A DNA stretch of 64,000 bases from Prochlorococcus sp. AG-402-K16 (GTDB taxonomy: Bacteria; Cyanobacteriota; Cyanobacteriia; PCC-6307; Cyanobiaceae): the NCBI GenBank assembly GCA_003216795.1, contig QCIH01000004.1, positions 34,306 through 98,305 of the forward strand, written 5' to 3'. How positions within the stretch are numbered: position 1 is the stretch's first letter; each line of letters begins with the position of its first letter. Both the position numbers and the translations under genes were made by a program. The notes under the pieces are model-generated. The model saw only the letters and a program-made list of their open reading frames with translations. It searched no databases and was not told where the DNA came from. Positions 1 through 9,673 of the stretch are shown here, piece after piece.

Positions 1-44
1 AAGCATCAAAAGAAATTTAAGAAATAGAAAAAGAGTAAATATAG

Positions 45-785
45 TTATCTAATCTTCTTATAAGCTCTTGTAGTTATAAGAATAGGATGAAATACTTCTA
101 AAAAATTTGATTGAAGAGTCTTAAAAAAATTTTCAACAATTTTATTGTCGTCAATATGAAATGGATATTCATTCTTATCTCCTTTGTAAAAATACCAATT
201 AAATAGAGCAATAGAATTACTATCCATAATCTCACTGAAATTATTAATTTGAGAAGTTGGATCTGAAAGATGTTCCAAAACATCAAGACAAACTATCGTA
301 TCAAATTTAAATATTCGTGTATCTAGAATTGTCTTGCAGAAAGTAAGTTTTTTTTCGACTCCTAATTTCTTAGCCCTGTATTCAACAAAATTTCTATTTG
401 TTTGATTAATATCTACAAAAAAAACATGCTCAACTTTTGATGACATAGCGTTGGCTAAGGCATGCGTACCTATACCTCCTCCAAAATCCAAAACTAAATC
501 TCTAGAAAATCTCTGCTGAAGTTTTAAAGTATCAGCAATGTAGTCCCTACTTGTGATATGCCAAGCAGCTAAATCAGCAACATGCCTATCTCCTACAATC
601 TCAGTATAAAAATCTGAAACATCATTCAAAGCATCTCCAGGATGTGAATTTGCCAAATTCATCTTTGCATTTGCAAGGAATCCATCTAAATCACATTCTC
701 TAATAGATAAGTATTCCATTAAATGTGATTTCAAATTAAAAGCATTGTCTAAAAACTCTTTTAAAATAAAATTATTGTTTTTCAA
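45..785 (-). CDS. Class I SAM-dependent methyltransferase, substrate unknown
   Basis: 246 aa from a TTG start. Residues about 98-106 (VLDFGGGIG) form the glycine-rich SAM motif I. They are followed by an acidic residue in VFFVDINQ (motif II) and by CLDVLEHL, the post-motif typical of UbiG/Methyltransf_11 enzymes. The N-terminal 90 residues are family-specific and gave no recognisable substrate domain. The next ATG in frame would remove 22 residues, so the TTG start is only probable. The gene is divergent from truB with about 75 bp between them. It could methylate a small molecule or lipid; the substrate is not visible. Confidence 0.75.
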   Translation of the reverse strand: MKNNNFILKEFLDNAFNLKSHLMEYLSIRECDLDGFLANAKMNLANSHPGDALNDVSDFYTEIVGDRHVADLAAWHITSRDYIADTLKLQQRFSRDLVLDFGGGIGTHALANAMSSKVEHVFFVDINQTNRNFVEYRAKKLGVEKKLTFCKTILDTRIFKFDTIVCLDVLEHLSDPTSQINNFSEIMDSNSIALFNWYFYKGDKNEYPFHIDDNKIVENFFKTLQSNFLEVFHPILITTRAYKKIR

Positions 786-861
786 TTTCTTTCTCTAAAT
801 TTCCAATATCAAAATCATAGGATGGTTATAAATCTTTCTCAAAGTATTCTTAATATTAAAA

Positions 862-1779
862 ATGGAAACTAAAGATGGATTCTTAGTAATTAATAAAGAT
901 AAAGGATGTACTTCACATGATTGTGTTAAACAAATAAGGAAGTTACTAAATACAAAAAAGGTTGGTCACACAGGAACTCTTGACCCAGAAGTTATAGGAA
1001 CATTACCAATCGCGATAGGCAGTGCAACAAGATTTATTCAATATCTACCTCAGGGTAAAACTTACATAGGACAAATTAAATTAGGGATAAGAACTAACAC
1101 TGATGATATTCACGGAGAAATAATTAATCAAAAAAGTTGGCCTAAAATCAGTGATGAAAAATTAGATCAATACTTAAATAGATTTAGAGGAATTATTAAA
1201 CAAATTCCCCCGAAAGTATCTAGTGTGCACATTAATGGTGAGAGGGCTTATAAAAAATCTTTCAGGAATGAATTTTTTGAATTAGCACCAAAAGAAGTGA
1301 AAATAGACGAACTTACTTTAATGAAATGGGACCAAATAAACGGAATAATAGAAATAAAAGTCAAATGTTCAGCTGGCACATACATAAGAGCAATTGCAAG
1401 AGATTTAGGAGAAATTCTTAATTCCGAGGGTTGCCTTCTACAGCTAAAAAGAATTTCAGCTTGTGGCTTTGATGAACAAAACTCGATAAAAATATCTGAT
1501 ATCGAAAAAGATAAAAAAAACTCAAAAAATTTCATTATTCCAACAATTTCTGCTCTTAATCACATTTCATCATTTATCTTAAGTACCGAAGAACAAATCA
1601 ATTTTTGGCAAACAGGAAGAGCAATTAAAGTTGACATTAATTACTTTCAGGAAAACAAATCTTTTGACTACAAAAAACCCATAAAAGTAATTGATAAAAA
1701 ACAAATACTCCTTGGGATAGGTTTCTTAAATGAAGAGCAATCTAATATAAATCCAAAATTAGTCCTTAATGCTAAATAA
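862..1779 (+). CDS. truB: tRNA pseudouridine-55 synthase TruB
   Basis: 305 aa, ATG start. It converts U55 of the tRNA T-loop to pseudouridine. The catalytic block GHTGTLDP spans residues 35-42, with Asp41 as the nucleophile. The [14 protein letters not shown] stretch and the [15 protein letters not shown] motif are further TruB signatures. Length matches the family. A poorly conserved C-terminal part (about 230-305) corresponds to the PUA-like tail. The gene ends 3 bp before the convergent SpoIID-like gene, so the two share a 3' end region with no room for a separate terminator. Confidence 0.95.
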   Translation: METKDGFLVINKDKGCTSHDCVKQIRKLLNTKKVGHTGTLDPEVIGTLPIAIGSATRFIQYLPQGKTYIGQIKLGIRTNTDDIHGEIINQKSWPKISDEKLDQYLNRFRGIIKQIPPKVSSVHINGERAYKKSFRNEFFELAPKEVKIDELTLMKWDQINGIIEIKVKCSAGTYIRAIARDLGEILNSEGCLLQLKRISACGFDEQNSIKISDIEKDKKNSKNFIIPTISALNHISSFILSTEEQINFWQTGRAIKVDINYFQENKSFDYKKPIKVIDKKQILLGIGFLNEEQSNINPKLVLNAK

Positions 1780-1782
1780 CTT

Positions 1783-2973
1783 CTATAGGTAATCTTTTCT
1801 AAAGGGTTTAACCTGCACACCCTTATAAAAATGCTTTAATATTTTTTCAGCTTTTTGGCCTCTAGACGCCAGATATTTAGCTCCCCACTGACTCATTCCG
1901 ACTCCATGACCTGATCCTTGTCCAAAAACTATCAACCCTTGCTTTTGAGGAGTATTATTGTTTAATTCTTCCTCAAAAAATTTAAATCTGATAAAATTAC
2001 TTTTTAGGCCTAATCTTTTTCTAAAATCCACCCCAGATATTTGATCAGAACCATAAGTCCCAATAAGTTTTAAATTTTTTACCCTCCCTGTACTAGTAAT
2101 ATCTAGAATCTCTACATTTTTTAAACCTCCAATCTTTGGAAATAAATTTATTAATTCATTACTCGAAATCTTTTTTTTCCATTTAAATTTTGGATTATTT
2201 TTATCAAAATCTTTCACACTTGATAAATATGGATATTTATTTTTCCATACATCTTGACTATTTTCTGTCATTCCACCTGAGCTGCTATGAAACAAAGCAT
2301 TAATTAATTTATTTTTATACGTTAAAACCAAAGATCTTGTACTTTTAACGGCTCTGATAGTTTTATAAGTTCTTGATTCCAAGCCATTATAGACTTGATT
2401 TTTCTGGGTTGAATCTATATCAAATAAATTATTTCCCTTTTGCTTTAAAGCATAAGTCCTTGAGGCAATTGCTTGTGCCTTTAATGCTTCAATAGGCCAT
2501 TTTGTTGGCATTTCTGAACCCACTACGCTATTAAGATATTTTTCTATTCCTAAAACATTTACTACCAATATTTCGGAGTCGAGTACAAAGAGATTAAGCT
2601 TACCAGCAAATCTCTTCTGACCTACCCAAATACCTCTTCCATCGGGAGAACTCACTTGAAATTTTTGATTACTTTTTAAGTCATATTTTTTTTGTTTATT
2701 CTTATCAAAATATAAAAATTTTCTATTTTTCTCATTTTTCAAAGTTAGACCTTTTATTCTTTTGCGTGAAAAAAATTTACCCTCTATTGTTAAAGGAATT
2801 GATCTATCTGATCTAATCCTTAAATTGTTATTTTTTGATATCAAAACTCTAATGATTGGTTCTCTCGATGCAAAAACACTTTCACTCTGAAAAATACAAA
2901 TAAATAAAATACTTATCAGGCAACATTTTTTATAGTTATTTTTAAATTTAAGTATCACTTTGTTTAAAAACAA
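1783..2973 (-). CDS. SpoIID/LytB-domain protein, probable peptidoglycan-acting lytic protein
   Basis: 396 aa, TTG start. Residues about 15-35 form a hydrophobic segment ending in FA, a likely signal peptide, so the protein should act in the periplasm. The SpoIID core is clear: YLNSVVGSEMPTKWPIEALKAQA, then ASRTYAL, then SSSGG(M)TE, and near the C-terminus GHGVGMSQWGAKYLA. In Bacillus SpoIID this fold is a lytic transglycosylase that cuts denuded glycan. Non-sporulating cyanobacteria carry relatives presumed to act in cell-wall remodelling. Convergent with truB. Confidence 0.85.
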   Translation of the reverse strand: MFLNKVILKFKNNYKKCCLISILFICIFQSESVFASREPIIRVLISKNNNLRIRSDRSIPLTIEGKFFSRKRIKGLTLKNEKNRKFLYFDKNKQKKYDLKSNQKFQVSSPDGRGIWVGQKRFAGKLNLFVLDSEILVVNVLGIEKYLNSVVGSEMPTKWPIEALKAQAIASRTYALKQKGNNLFDIDSTQKNQVYNGLESRTYKTIRAVKSTRSLVLTYKNKLINALFHSSSGGMTENSQDVWKNKYPYLSSVKDFDKNNPKFKWKKKISSNELINLFPKIGGLKNVEILDITSTGRVKNLKLIGTYGSDQISGVDFRKRLGLKSNFIRFKFFEEELNNNTPQKQGLIVFGQGSGHGVGMSQWGAKYLASRGQKAEKILKHFYKGVQVKPFRKDYL

Positions 2974-3046
2974 ATGCTTAATTTGCCTAAGTTTGACTAA
3001 AAGTCTAAATTTAATCCAGATATAACAATAAAAATATCATAAATAA

Positions 3047-3985
3047 GTGAATATCACCTTCTTAGGAACAAGCTCAGGTGTCCCATCCTTAACGAGAAAT
3101 GTTTCTTCCCTAGCACTTAAATTATCACAGTCATCAGAAGTTTGGCTTTTTGATTGCGGAGAAGGAACGCAACATCAAATAATGAAAAGCAATATTAAAT
3201 CTTCACAAATCAAGAAAATATTTATTACTCATATGCATGGTGATCATATTTATGGTTTGCCTGGACTTTTAGCTACCTTAGGTTTATCAGGAAATAGTGA
3301 GGGTATTCAAATTTACGGTCCTTCAGGGTTGCGAAGTTTTATAAATTCATCACTTAAAAGTAGTTTTTGCAAATTGTCTTTTCCATTAAATTTTGTGGAA
3401 GTTGAAAATTTTGCATCAGAAAATAAAATCCTATTTGAAAACAACAAAATAAAAGTAAATTGTGCCTGCCTTAAACATAAAATACCTGCTTATGGTTATA
3501 GGGTGAGTGAAAAAGATAAACCAGGTATATTTGATATCAAAAAAGCAGAGTCTCTAAAAATAGCACCTGGACCAATTTATTCAGAACTGCAACAAGGTAA
3601 AAAAGTCGTATTAGCGGATGGTAGGACATTCGATGGGAAAGAATTCTGTGGACCTCCTAGAAAAGGTGAAAGCTTTGTTTATTGCACAGATACAGTGTTT
3701 AGCGAATCAGCTGTTTCACTATCAAAAAATGCCGATTTACTCGTACATGAATCGACTTTTTCAGTGGAGGATGAAAGCATGGCATACGAAAAATTACATT
3801 CCACAACAATCATGGCTGCCAAAACAGCATTATTATCTAACACAAAAAAATTAATTATTACTCATTTAAGTCCAAGATATACTAATAAAAATGCAATTAC
3901 TCCAAGCGATTTGCTTAAAGAGGCTCAAAAAGTTTTTCCAAATACTCAGCTTGCAAAAGATTTTCTAACGGCAGAAATAAAATAA
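3047..3985 (+). CDS. rnz: Ribonuclease Z (tRNA 3' endonuclease)
   Basis: 312 aa, GTG start. It removes the 3' trailer of tRNA precursors, which matters here because the tRNA in this window does not encode CCA. It is a metallo-beta-lactamase fold: HMHGDH at residues 62-67 is the Zn motif, TFLGTSSGVP near the N-terminus is the RNase Z signature, CTDTV contains the conserved Asp, and THLSPRY near residue 273 carries the late His. Length is that of the short bacterial RNase Z (ElaC type). Divergent from the SpoIID-like gene with about 70 bp between starts. Confidence 0.95.
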   Translation: MNITFLGTSSGVPSLTRNVSSLALKLSQSSEVWLFDCGEGTQHQIMKSNIKSSQIKKIFITHMHGDHIYGLPGLLATLGLSGNSEGIQIYGPSGLRSFINSSLKSSFCKLSFPLNFVEVENFASENKILFENNKIKVNCACLKHKIPAYGYRVSEKDKPGIFDIKKAESLKIAPGPIYSELQQGKKVVLADGRTFDGKEFCGPPRKGESFVYCTDTVFSESAVSLSKNADLLVHESTFSVEDESMAYEKLHSTTIMAAKTALLSNTKKLIITHLSPRYTNKNAITPSDLLKEAQKVFPNTQLAKDFLTAEIK

Positions 3986-4059
3986 ACTGCAACAGTTCGT
4001 TAGCAGGAGCGTTGTAAATGACCAACCCATGAAATAATAGTCATAGGTTTTTCTATTTG

Positions 4060-4620
4060 ATGTCGATCGAAATGGTCTCTATTTTTTCATCACTACATAA
4101 GTCTTGTAAAAGACTATTTATTTTTCTTCCATTAATTATTGGGTTACTTATTAATCCAATATCTGCAAATGCACTCTATCCTAGTGATCCTTCATCAGTT
4201 GACGTTCTAAAAGATGATCTTCACGGTGCTGACCTTCATAATACTGAATATGTTAAATATGACCTTTCTGGTCAGGATCTAGGAGAAGCTAACCTTGAAG
4301 GAGCTTATTTCAGTGTTACAACTGCTAAAAATGCAAATTTCAAAGGAGCCAATATGAGCAACGTAATAGCATACGCAGTTCGATTTGATAATGCTGATCT
4401 ATCAGATAGCAATTTCTCTAATGGTGAACTATTAAAAAGTGTTTTTGATGGGGCAATAATTGATGGAACAGACTTTACTGATGCAAATCTTGATCTTTCT
4501 GAGAGAAAATCATTATGTTCAAGAGCAACTGGTACTAACTCCAAAACTGGTGTAGATACTTTTGAAAGTCTTGAATGTACTGGTTTAAAGGGCTATATGC
4601 CTCCAACTCCTAAAGGCTAA
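4060..4620 (+). CDS. Pentapeptide-repeat protein, probably thylakoid lumenal
   Basis: 186 aa from ATG 4060; a TTG one codon upstream (4057) is an alternative start. Residues about 15-37 form a signal sequence ending ANA, so export to the lumen or periplasm is expected. Then comes a series of A(D/N)LxX pentapeptides, such as ADLHN, ANLEG, ANFKG, ADLSD, SNFSN and ANLDL, which build a right-handed quadrilateral beta-helix. The C-terminal 35 residues contain two cysteines (LCSRA, LECTG) that could form a disulfide. Function in this family is unknown. A strong terminator follows at 4655. Confidence 0.85.
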   Translation: MSIEMVSIFSSLHKSCKRLFIFLPLIIGLLINPISANALYPSDPSSVDVLKDDLHGADLHNTEYVKYDLSGQDLGEANLEGAYFSVTTAKNANFKGANMSNVIAYAVRFDNADLSDSNFSNGELLKSVFDGAIIDGTDFTDANLDLSERKSLCSRATGTNSKTGVDTFESLECTGLKGYMPPTPKG

Positions 4621-4631
4621 AATATAAATAA

Positions 4632-4997
4632 TTAAGTAATTTCTGGCAACACATTACCAGGTTCTTTTGAACCTGGTTTTTTGCTATACCACCATTCTTG
4701 TATATCAGAAGAAAATTTCTTTGAAAAAAGAGTTATAACTGTCTCCACAGGTTTTGATCCAGGCTCCAAAATCTGAACTGAGTAAGAAGGACATTTTCTT
4801 GAAGCCATATCTGCTACGAATCTAGAACCTATTCTTCTCCAACTAGGTTCTTTGCTTCTCCAAGCAAGTCTTGAACAGGGCCAAGGTAACTCTTCCCTAT
4901 CATAAAGTCTGCAACACGGTCCAATCACCCTATAACTGTACTGTCCTCCATAACTTGATTGAACACTGCCAGTCTTGAAAAATTCAAATTTATCCAT
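4632..4997 (-). CDS. Conserved cyanobacterial protein of unknown function
   Basis: 121 aa, ATG start. I recognise no catalytic motif. The sequence is well composed and rich in Trp, Arg and Cys (IGPCCRLYDREELPWPCSRL, then SRKCPSYSV). This suggests a compact soluble protein, perhaps binding a metal or cofactor through Cys residues. Its last 9 or so codons carry the opposite-strand terminator. It follows petF in the same direction but is separated from it by the petF terminator. Confidence 0.7.
   Translation of the reverse strand: MDKFEFFKTGSVQSSYGGQYSYRVIGPCCRLYDREELPWPCSRLAWRSKEPSWRRIGSRFVADMASRKCPSYSVQILEPGSKPVETVITLFSKKFSSDIQEWWYSKKPGSKEPGNVLPEIT
4655..4682 (+). terminator. Intrinsic terminator of the pentapeptide gene
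   Basis: Stem ACCAGGTTC / GAACCTGGT with a tiny loop, followed by six T. It lies inside the last codons of the convergent gene at 4632-4997, so it is also coding sequence on the other strand. Confidence 0.85.
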
Positions 4998-5000
4998 TCA

Positions 5001-5034
5001 CAAAAAAAAAGCCACCTTCATAGAGGGTGGCAGA
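5001..5034 (-). terminator. Intrinsic terminator of petF
   Basis: Read on the minus strand: GCCACCCTC-TATG-AAGGTGGC stem followed by nine T. It lies about 45 bp after the petF stop and just before the start of the downstream gene. Confidence 0.9.
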
Positions 5035-5076
5035 GAAATAATCAATAATCAACTTAGAAAAGTTAAATTTTTATAA

Positions 5077-5376
5077 TTAGTACAATTCTTCCTCAGCATG
5101 AGTTGTAATTGTTACGTCAGATGTTGGATAAGCAACACAAGTGAGCACGAAACCAGCTTCTAGTTGGTCGTCATCCAAGAAACTTTGATCAGACTGATCA
5201 ACACTACCTGAAGCAACCTTGCCTGCGCATGTTGAGCAAGCTCCAGCTCTGCATGAATAAGGGAGATCGATACCTTGCTCCTCAGCAGCATCGAGGATGT
5301 ATTGATCATCTGGTACTTCAATAGTTGAATTGAGACCTTCACCTTCGTTGATGAGTGTAACTTTGTAAGAAGCCAT
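5077..5376 (-). CDS. petF: Plant-type [2Fe-2S] ferredoxin
   Basis: 99 aa, ATG start, the usual length for photosynthetic ferredoxin I. Cys42, Cys47, Cys50 and Cys80 are the four cluster ligands (CRAGACSTC plus LTC). The C-terminus EEELY is the standard PetF ending. It is very acidic, as expected for docking to PSI and to ferredoxin-NADP reductase. It carries electrons from PSI to FNR, nitrite reductase, thioredoxin reductase and Rieske-type oxygenases, possibly including the one at 44908. Monocistronic: it has its own terminator. Confidence 0.97.
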   Translation of the reverse strand: MASYKVTLINEGEGLNSTIEVPDDQYILDAAEEQGIDLPYSCRAGACSTCAGKVASGSVDQSDQSFLDDDQLEAGFVLTCVAYPTSDVTITTHAEEELY

Positions 5377-5504
5377 TTAAATAAAAAATTGTTGGTAGTT
5401 AATACCTATCAAATACATTTTTAACACTGATTGGGTCGATATGTGAGATTTTGAAGTAAAAAATGACACAATAAAATGTATTAATAAGGATTCATAAGGT
5501 AAAC

Positions 5505-6422
5505 TTATGTATTGGTAAAATTGGCAACTTTTTGTGCCGAAATACATGCCCAATCTTTTCTAATTGATACTTCCAATAATTTCAAGTTATTCATATTTAA
5601 TATTTTTATAATTTCATCTTTTTGGGAATTAAGAATTCCACTAAAAATGACTTCCCCATTGTTTCTCAAGCACTTATAGATATTTGGGATCATTCCTTTT
5701 ATTACTTCAGCAAGAATATTGCATAAAACAAAATCAAATTGTTCGAGTTGATTTTTTAAAATTACCTCATTAAAAGATCCCAAATATGTATTTAATTTGT
5801 TTAAATTACCGAAATTTAGTTGGAAATTAGATTTTGTTGAATTTATAGCTAAATAATCATTATCCACTGCACAAACCTCTTTAGCGCCAAGTAATCTTGC
5901 GGCGACACTCAAAATCCCGCTACCGCTCCCAATATCTAAAACCTTTTTATCAGAAAATAAAATATTCTCCATTTTTTCCAAGCAAAGATAAGTTGAAGGA
6001 TGACTTCCTGTACCAAAAGCTGCTCCAGGATCAATTTTTATGATTTGTTTATCTTTAAATTTTTTATTTAGATTTATCCAACAAGGCAATATTAAAAAAT
6101 GATTTCCTACTAATTCAGGAGCCCAATATTTCTTCCAACTTGTTAACCAATCCTCCTCTTTGATAATACTCCATTCAAAAAATTTATTCTTAGGGGGATT
6201 AATGTTTAAAAGTTTGCTAATTATTTTTTCAAAACCACTTCTAGAACTCTCATCCCAATCATCAATTGGAAGCCATATATTAACTTCTTTTTTATTTTCA
6301 TTTTTAATTAAATATTCAAATGAAAAACTCAATATTCCCAGCTCATTTAATTTCCAAATAATAATTTCTTCAGAATCACTTTCTATCAGAAAAGTTAGTT
6401 TATACCAATCTTTAGTTTCCAT
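5505..6422 (-). CDS. prmA: Ribosomal protein L11 methyltransferase
   Basis: 305 aa, ATG start. It trimethylates lysine and N-terminal residues of L11. The N-terminal 120 residues form the substrate-recognition domain. The catalytic domain has the PrmA hallmark [14 protein letters not shown], then [19 protein letters not shown] (SAM motif I), AVDND, and [12 protein letters not shown] (the NPPF-like position reads NILA, as usual in PrmA). It lies 18 bp downstream of serA on the same strand, so the two are probably co-transcribed. Confidence 0.95.
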   Translation of the reverse strand: METKDWYKLTFLIESDSEEIIIWKLNELGILSFSFEYLIKNENKKEVNIWLPIDDWDESSRSGFEKIISKLLNINPPKNKFFEWSIIKEEDWLTSWKKYWAPELVGNHFLILPCWINLNKKFKDKQIIKIDPGAAFGTGSHPSTYLCLEKMENILFSDKKVLDIGSGSGILSVAARLLGAKEVCAVDNDYLAINSTKSNFQLNFGNLNKLNTYLGSFNEVILKNQLEQFDFVLCNILAEVIKGMIPNIYKCLRNNGEVIFSGILNSQKDEIIKILNMNNLKLLEVSIRKDWACISAQKVANFTNT

Positions 6423-6440
6423 TAACTAGTTAAAGCCACT

Positions 6441-8027
6441 TCATAGAGTAACTGGATTAGCGTTGGTAATCCCATCTACTTCAATAATGGTATCAAGCAA
6501 CTTATTAGGTATTGGATCATCAATACTTAGAACCATAACAGCTTCCCCTCTAACAATTTTGCGCCCAACTTGCATTGAGGCAATATTTACATTGTTGCTA
6601 CCTAATAAAGACCCCAGCTTGCCAATAATGCCTGGCATATCTCTGTGCCTAGTAACCAACATATATCTGCTTGGTGATACATTAACTGGGTATTGATCAA
6701 TACTAATAATTCTTAATTCCCCATCAGCAAAAATGCTTCCCGCTACGCTATGGTCGCCGTTATCTCCATAAGTGGTTAACTGAAGCGAACCACTAGCAAA
6801 TTCAGGTCTTGCCTCATCTTTATTCTCGACTACTGAAATACCTCTTGAATCTGCTTCTAGCGAAGCATTCACATAATTAATCCTATCTCCCAAAGCTTTA
6901 CTTAGAAGGCCTTTTAGACTAGCTATTATTAATGGCTGAGAAGGATGTTGAACAAATTCACCTTGAAGCTTTACTTCTAGTTTCTGTATCTGCCCACCTG
7001 AAAGCTGACTTATAAGCAGACCCATGGTTTCAGCTAACTGCAAATGAGGTTTCAGACTATCCATAATATCAGGGCTCAAACCTGGAATATTTACTGCAGT
7101 TCTAGCAGATAAACCAAGCAAGACATCCCTTATTTGTTCCGCAACATCAACAGCTACATTTTCTTGTGCCTCCCGAGTAGATGCTCCTAAGTGGGGGGTA
7201 AGAATAAGATTCTTTTCAACCTTCAAAAGTGGTGAATTAGATTCCAAAGGTTCTTTAGAAAAGACATCTATTGCTGCACCTGCAATCAATGATTGATTTA
7301 AAGCTTGTGCTAATGCCTCTTCATCAATCAAGCCTCCTCGAGCACAATTAATTAATTTTGCGCTACTTTTCATATTTTTAAGCACCTCCATATTGACTAA
7401 ATTCTCTGTCTCTGGTGTGCGAGGTAAATGCAAAGTTACATAATCGGATTGTTGGAATAAATCTACTAGATCAGAAAGTTTAACTTGGATTTGTTGAGCT
7501 CTTTCAGTTGAAACAAAGGGATCATATCCGCAAACTTCCATTCCTAATGCATTAGCAACTTTTGCTACATGAGCACCAATTTTCCCTAAACCTACTACAC
7601 CTAATTTTTTCTTATAAAGCTCATTTCCAACGAATTTCTTTCTCTCCCATTTACCTAACAAAGTACTAGTATTAGCAATTGGAATATGCCTAGATAAGGC
7701 CAACATCATAGCTATAGTATGTTCAGCCGCTGCTATTGTGTTACCCCCTGGAGAATTAACAACAAGGACTCCTTTTTGCGTAGCAGCCTTAACATCTACA
7801 TTATCGACTCCAACTCCTGCTCTCCCAATGATTCTCAGTTTACTTGAAGAGTTAATAATTTCTTCGGTCACTTGAGTGCCAGAACGAATCATTAAAGCAT
7901 CATAATCTTTAATAATGGAAGCTAACTCAGAGTCTGAGATCCCTATCTTCTGATCAACCTGAGCAACTTGTGAAAGAATATCGATTCCTTTTTGATCAAT
8001 TGGATCTGTAATGAGAACTTTTGTCAT
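6441..8027 (-). CDS. serA: D-3-phosphoglycerate dehydrogenase
   Basis: 528 aa, ATG start, the long form with an intervening ASB domain and a C-terminal ACT domain. It oxidises 3-phosphoglycerate in the first step of serine synthesis. Visible blocks: RAGVGVDNVD, the NAD-binding GVVGLGKIGAHVA, NCARGGLIDE with the catalytic Arg, and HLGAST with the catalytic His. The ACT domain (about 455-528, RDMPGIIGKLGSLLG) suggests control by serine or another amino acid. Upstream of prmA on the same strand. Confidence 0.97.
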   Translation of the reverse strand: MTKVLITDPIDQKGIDILSQVAQVDQKIGISDSELASIIKDYDALMIRSGTQVTEEIINSSSKLRIIGRAGVGVDNVDVKAATQKGVLVVNSPGGNTIAAAEHTIAMMLALSRHIPIANTSTLLGKWERKKFVGNELYKKKLGVVGLGKIGAHVAKVANALGMEVCGYDPFVSTERAQQIQVKLSDLVDLFQQSDYVTLHLPRTPETENLVNMEVLKNMKSSAKLINCARGGLIDEEALAQALNQSLIAGAAIDVFSKEPLESNSPLLKVEKNLILTPHLGASTREAQENVAVDVAEQIRDVLLGLSARTAVNIPGLSPDIMDSLKPHLQLAETMGLLISQLSGGQIQKLEVKLQGEFVQHPSQPLIIASLKGLLSKALGDRINYVNASLEADSRGISVVENKDEARPEFASGSLQLTTYGDNGDHSVAGSIFADGELRIISIDQYPVNVSPSRYMLVTRHRDMPGIIGKLGSLLGSNNVNIASMQVGRKIVRGEAVMVLSIDDPIPNKLLDTIIEVDGITNANPVTL

Positions 8028-8126
8028 TTAAGATTGGTTCTTTAATCTTTTACTTTAACTTAATCTATAGTGTATGTATCTTATTTTATTAATTTGAATA
8101 ACACACAAACATTTGAGGATTGAAAT

Positions 8127-8693
8127 TTGACTAAAAGTATTGTGATATTTGAAGACATTAATAAATGTATCCAGCTATTTGATGTTTTCAACGAAAAATC
8201 AGTAATGCTCTCTGAAGCTATTTTGATCCCACCAATAAGTGAGAAAATATCATCAGACGAAACAAAATTGCTAAATGCGAAAGCAAATATCTTATTCAAA
8301 TCTCAAAATTTTGAAGATATAAGAATCTTAAATCCTAAACTTGATAGGAAGATCAGGCAAAAAGATATGAGTAGATGGCTAATGCCGTTTGGGTTTATAG
8401 CTGGAATAGCTTTTTCTAATATGACAAATTTATCTACCTTCAGCTTTCTTGGTTTAAATAACATCGGGGAATCTCTCATTGGAGGACTTTTAGGAATGGG
8501 TTCAGGATATTTAGGAAGCATTGTCTCTTCTGCAAGTATCAACATTAATAGAAATAAAGAGTTAAGATCAATCATTAATTTTAATAAAGAGGGTAAATGG
8601 CTTGTTCTACTTGAAAATCAAATTGGAACTGAATTACCTTGGGCTTTGATAAAACAATCAGAAGCAAAAGATATAATTTTTTTAGAAGGCTAA
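8127..8693 (+). CDS. Conserved membrane protein of unknown function, upstream of PSII S4 protein
   Basis: 188 aa, apparent TTG start at the first codon after an in-frame stop. The N-terminal 85 residues are soluble. Residues about 88-135 (WLMPFGFIAGIAF, then a glycine-rich LIGGLLGMGSGYLGSIV) form one or two membrane or membrane-associated helices. The C-terminal 40 residues are soluble again. Stop and next start are adjacent (TAA-ATG), so it is translated with the S4-domain gene. Position suggests a role linked to PSII biogenesis, which is inference only. Confidence 0.7.
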   Translation: MTKSIVIFEDINKCIQLFDVFNEKSVMLSEAILIPPISEKISSDETKLLNAKANILFKSQNFEDIRILNPKLDRKIRQKDMSRWLMPFGFIAGIAFSNMTNLSTFSFLGLNNIGESLIGGLLGMGSGYLGSIVSSASININRNKELRSIINFNKEGKWLVLLENQIGTELPWALIKQSEAKDIIFLEG

Positions 8694-9485
8694 ATGATTG
8701 ACTTAAAAGAAATCTTAATAAATTCAAACTACAAAAAAGAAACTGAGGAATTAATAAATATTGCTAACTTAGCTTACAAACACTGGGAAACTTATTGGAC
8801 TGGGTTTAATTCAACTTATGTTTGCGAAGAGATTTTAAAAGATTTTGAAAATTTAAATGATTTCAAATTTTTTATTTATGGAGGATTCTCCTCTTCTCAA
8901 AGATCTAGGATAGCTTGCTTTAGAGGGGATAATATTCCTGAAGAGGATGCGCTAAAAAGTAATTTTCCAGCTCAAGGAATAAAAATTAATGGAAATTTTT
9001 TATTTGATAATGCTACACAAGACGATTTTAGATCCCTCTTAATTGAAAATGGGGTGAATCAATTAAAAGTTGGAGATATATGGACTATTGGCGATAGGGG
9101 AGCACAAGGGATAATTGATAATTTAGATATTGAGCATCTAGACGAAAAGATTTTTTACTTGAGAGACGTAAAAGTAAAAATTAATGTAGTAGGTATAGAT
9201 GAATTACAAATACCTTCTGGAAGATCAAAAAAACTTGTCAATACAGTAGAAGCTTCAACAAGATTAGATGCTATAGCTTCAGCGGGCTTTAGGTTATCAC
9301 GAACCAAAATCATTGAAAGGATAGAAAATGGAATGCTCAGATTAAATGGAAGCAAAGTTAATAAACCAACAATTAATCTAAAAATTGGCGACAAACTAGA
9401 ACTTGAAAATAAAGGATTTATTGAAATTTTAAATTTAGAAATAACCAAAAGAGAACGATGGAAAGTTAAATTACTTAGAAAATGA
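8694..9485 (+). CDS. Photosystem II S4-domain protein (YlmH-like RNA-binding)
   Basis: 263 aa, ATG start directly after the preceding stop codon. The C-terminal S4 domain (about 185-255) reads RLDAIASAGFRLSRTKI, ERIENGMLRLNG and KVNKPTINLKIGD, the canonical RNA-binding alpha-L fold. The N-terminal 180 residues match the YlmH-type region (GGFSSSQRSRIACF, then IGDIWTIGDRGAQGII). Cyanobacterial members are annotated as PSII S4-domain proteins and the Bacillus homologue is linked to cell division. The RNA target is unknown. Confidence 0.85.
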   Translation: MIDLKEILINSNYKKETEELINIANLAYKHWETYWTGFNSTYVCEEILKDFENLNDFKFFIYGGFSSSQRSRIACFRGDNIPEEDALKSNFPAQGIKINGNFLFDNATQDDFRSLLIENGVNQLKVGDIWTIGDRGAQGIIDNLDIEHLDEKIFYLRDVKVKINVVGIDELQIPSGRSKKLVNTVEASTRLDAIASAGFRLSRTKIIERIENGMLRLNGSKVNKPTINLKIGDKLELENKGFIEILNLEITKRERWKVKLLRK

Positions 9486-9534
9486 AACGCAACCTGCTAT
9501 TTTCTTATAAGGGGAATAAAAATTTCTTCAATTT

Positions 9535-9606
9535 GGGCGATTAGCTCAGTGGTAGAGCACTACCTCGACACGGTAGTGGCCACTGGTTCGAATCCAGTAT
9601 CGCCCA
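9535..9606 (+). tRNA. tRNA-Val (anticodon GAC)
   Basis: Complete 72-nt cloverleaf. Acceptor GGGCGAT pairs with ATCGCCC, the D stem is GCTC/GAGC, the anticodon stem CTACC/GGTAG, and the T arm ACTGG-TTCGAAT-CCAGT. The discriminator is A and CCA is not encoded. The anticodon loop reads TCGACAC, giving anticodon GAC (valine) but C rather than the near-universal T at position 33. Confidence 0.93.
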
Positions 9607-9673
9607 TTAAAACTTTTGACAACTTAGGTTAGATCCACAGAAAATAATTTCATTTTTTAGATTATTAAAAAAG

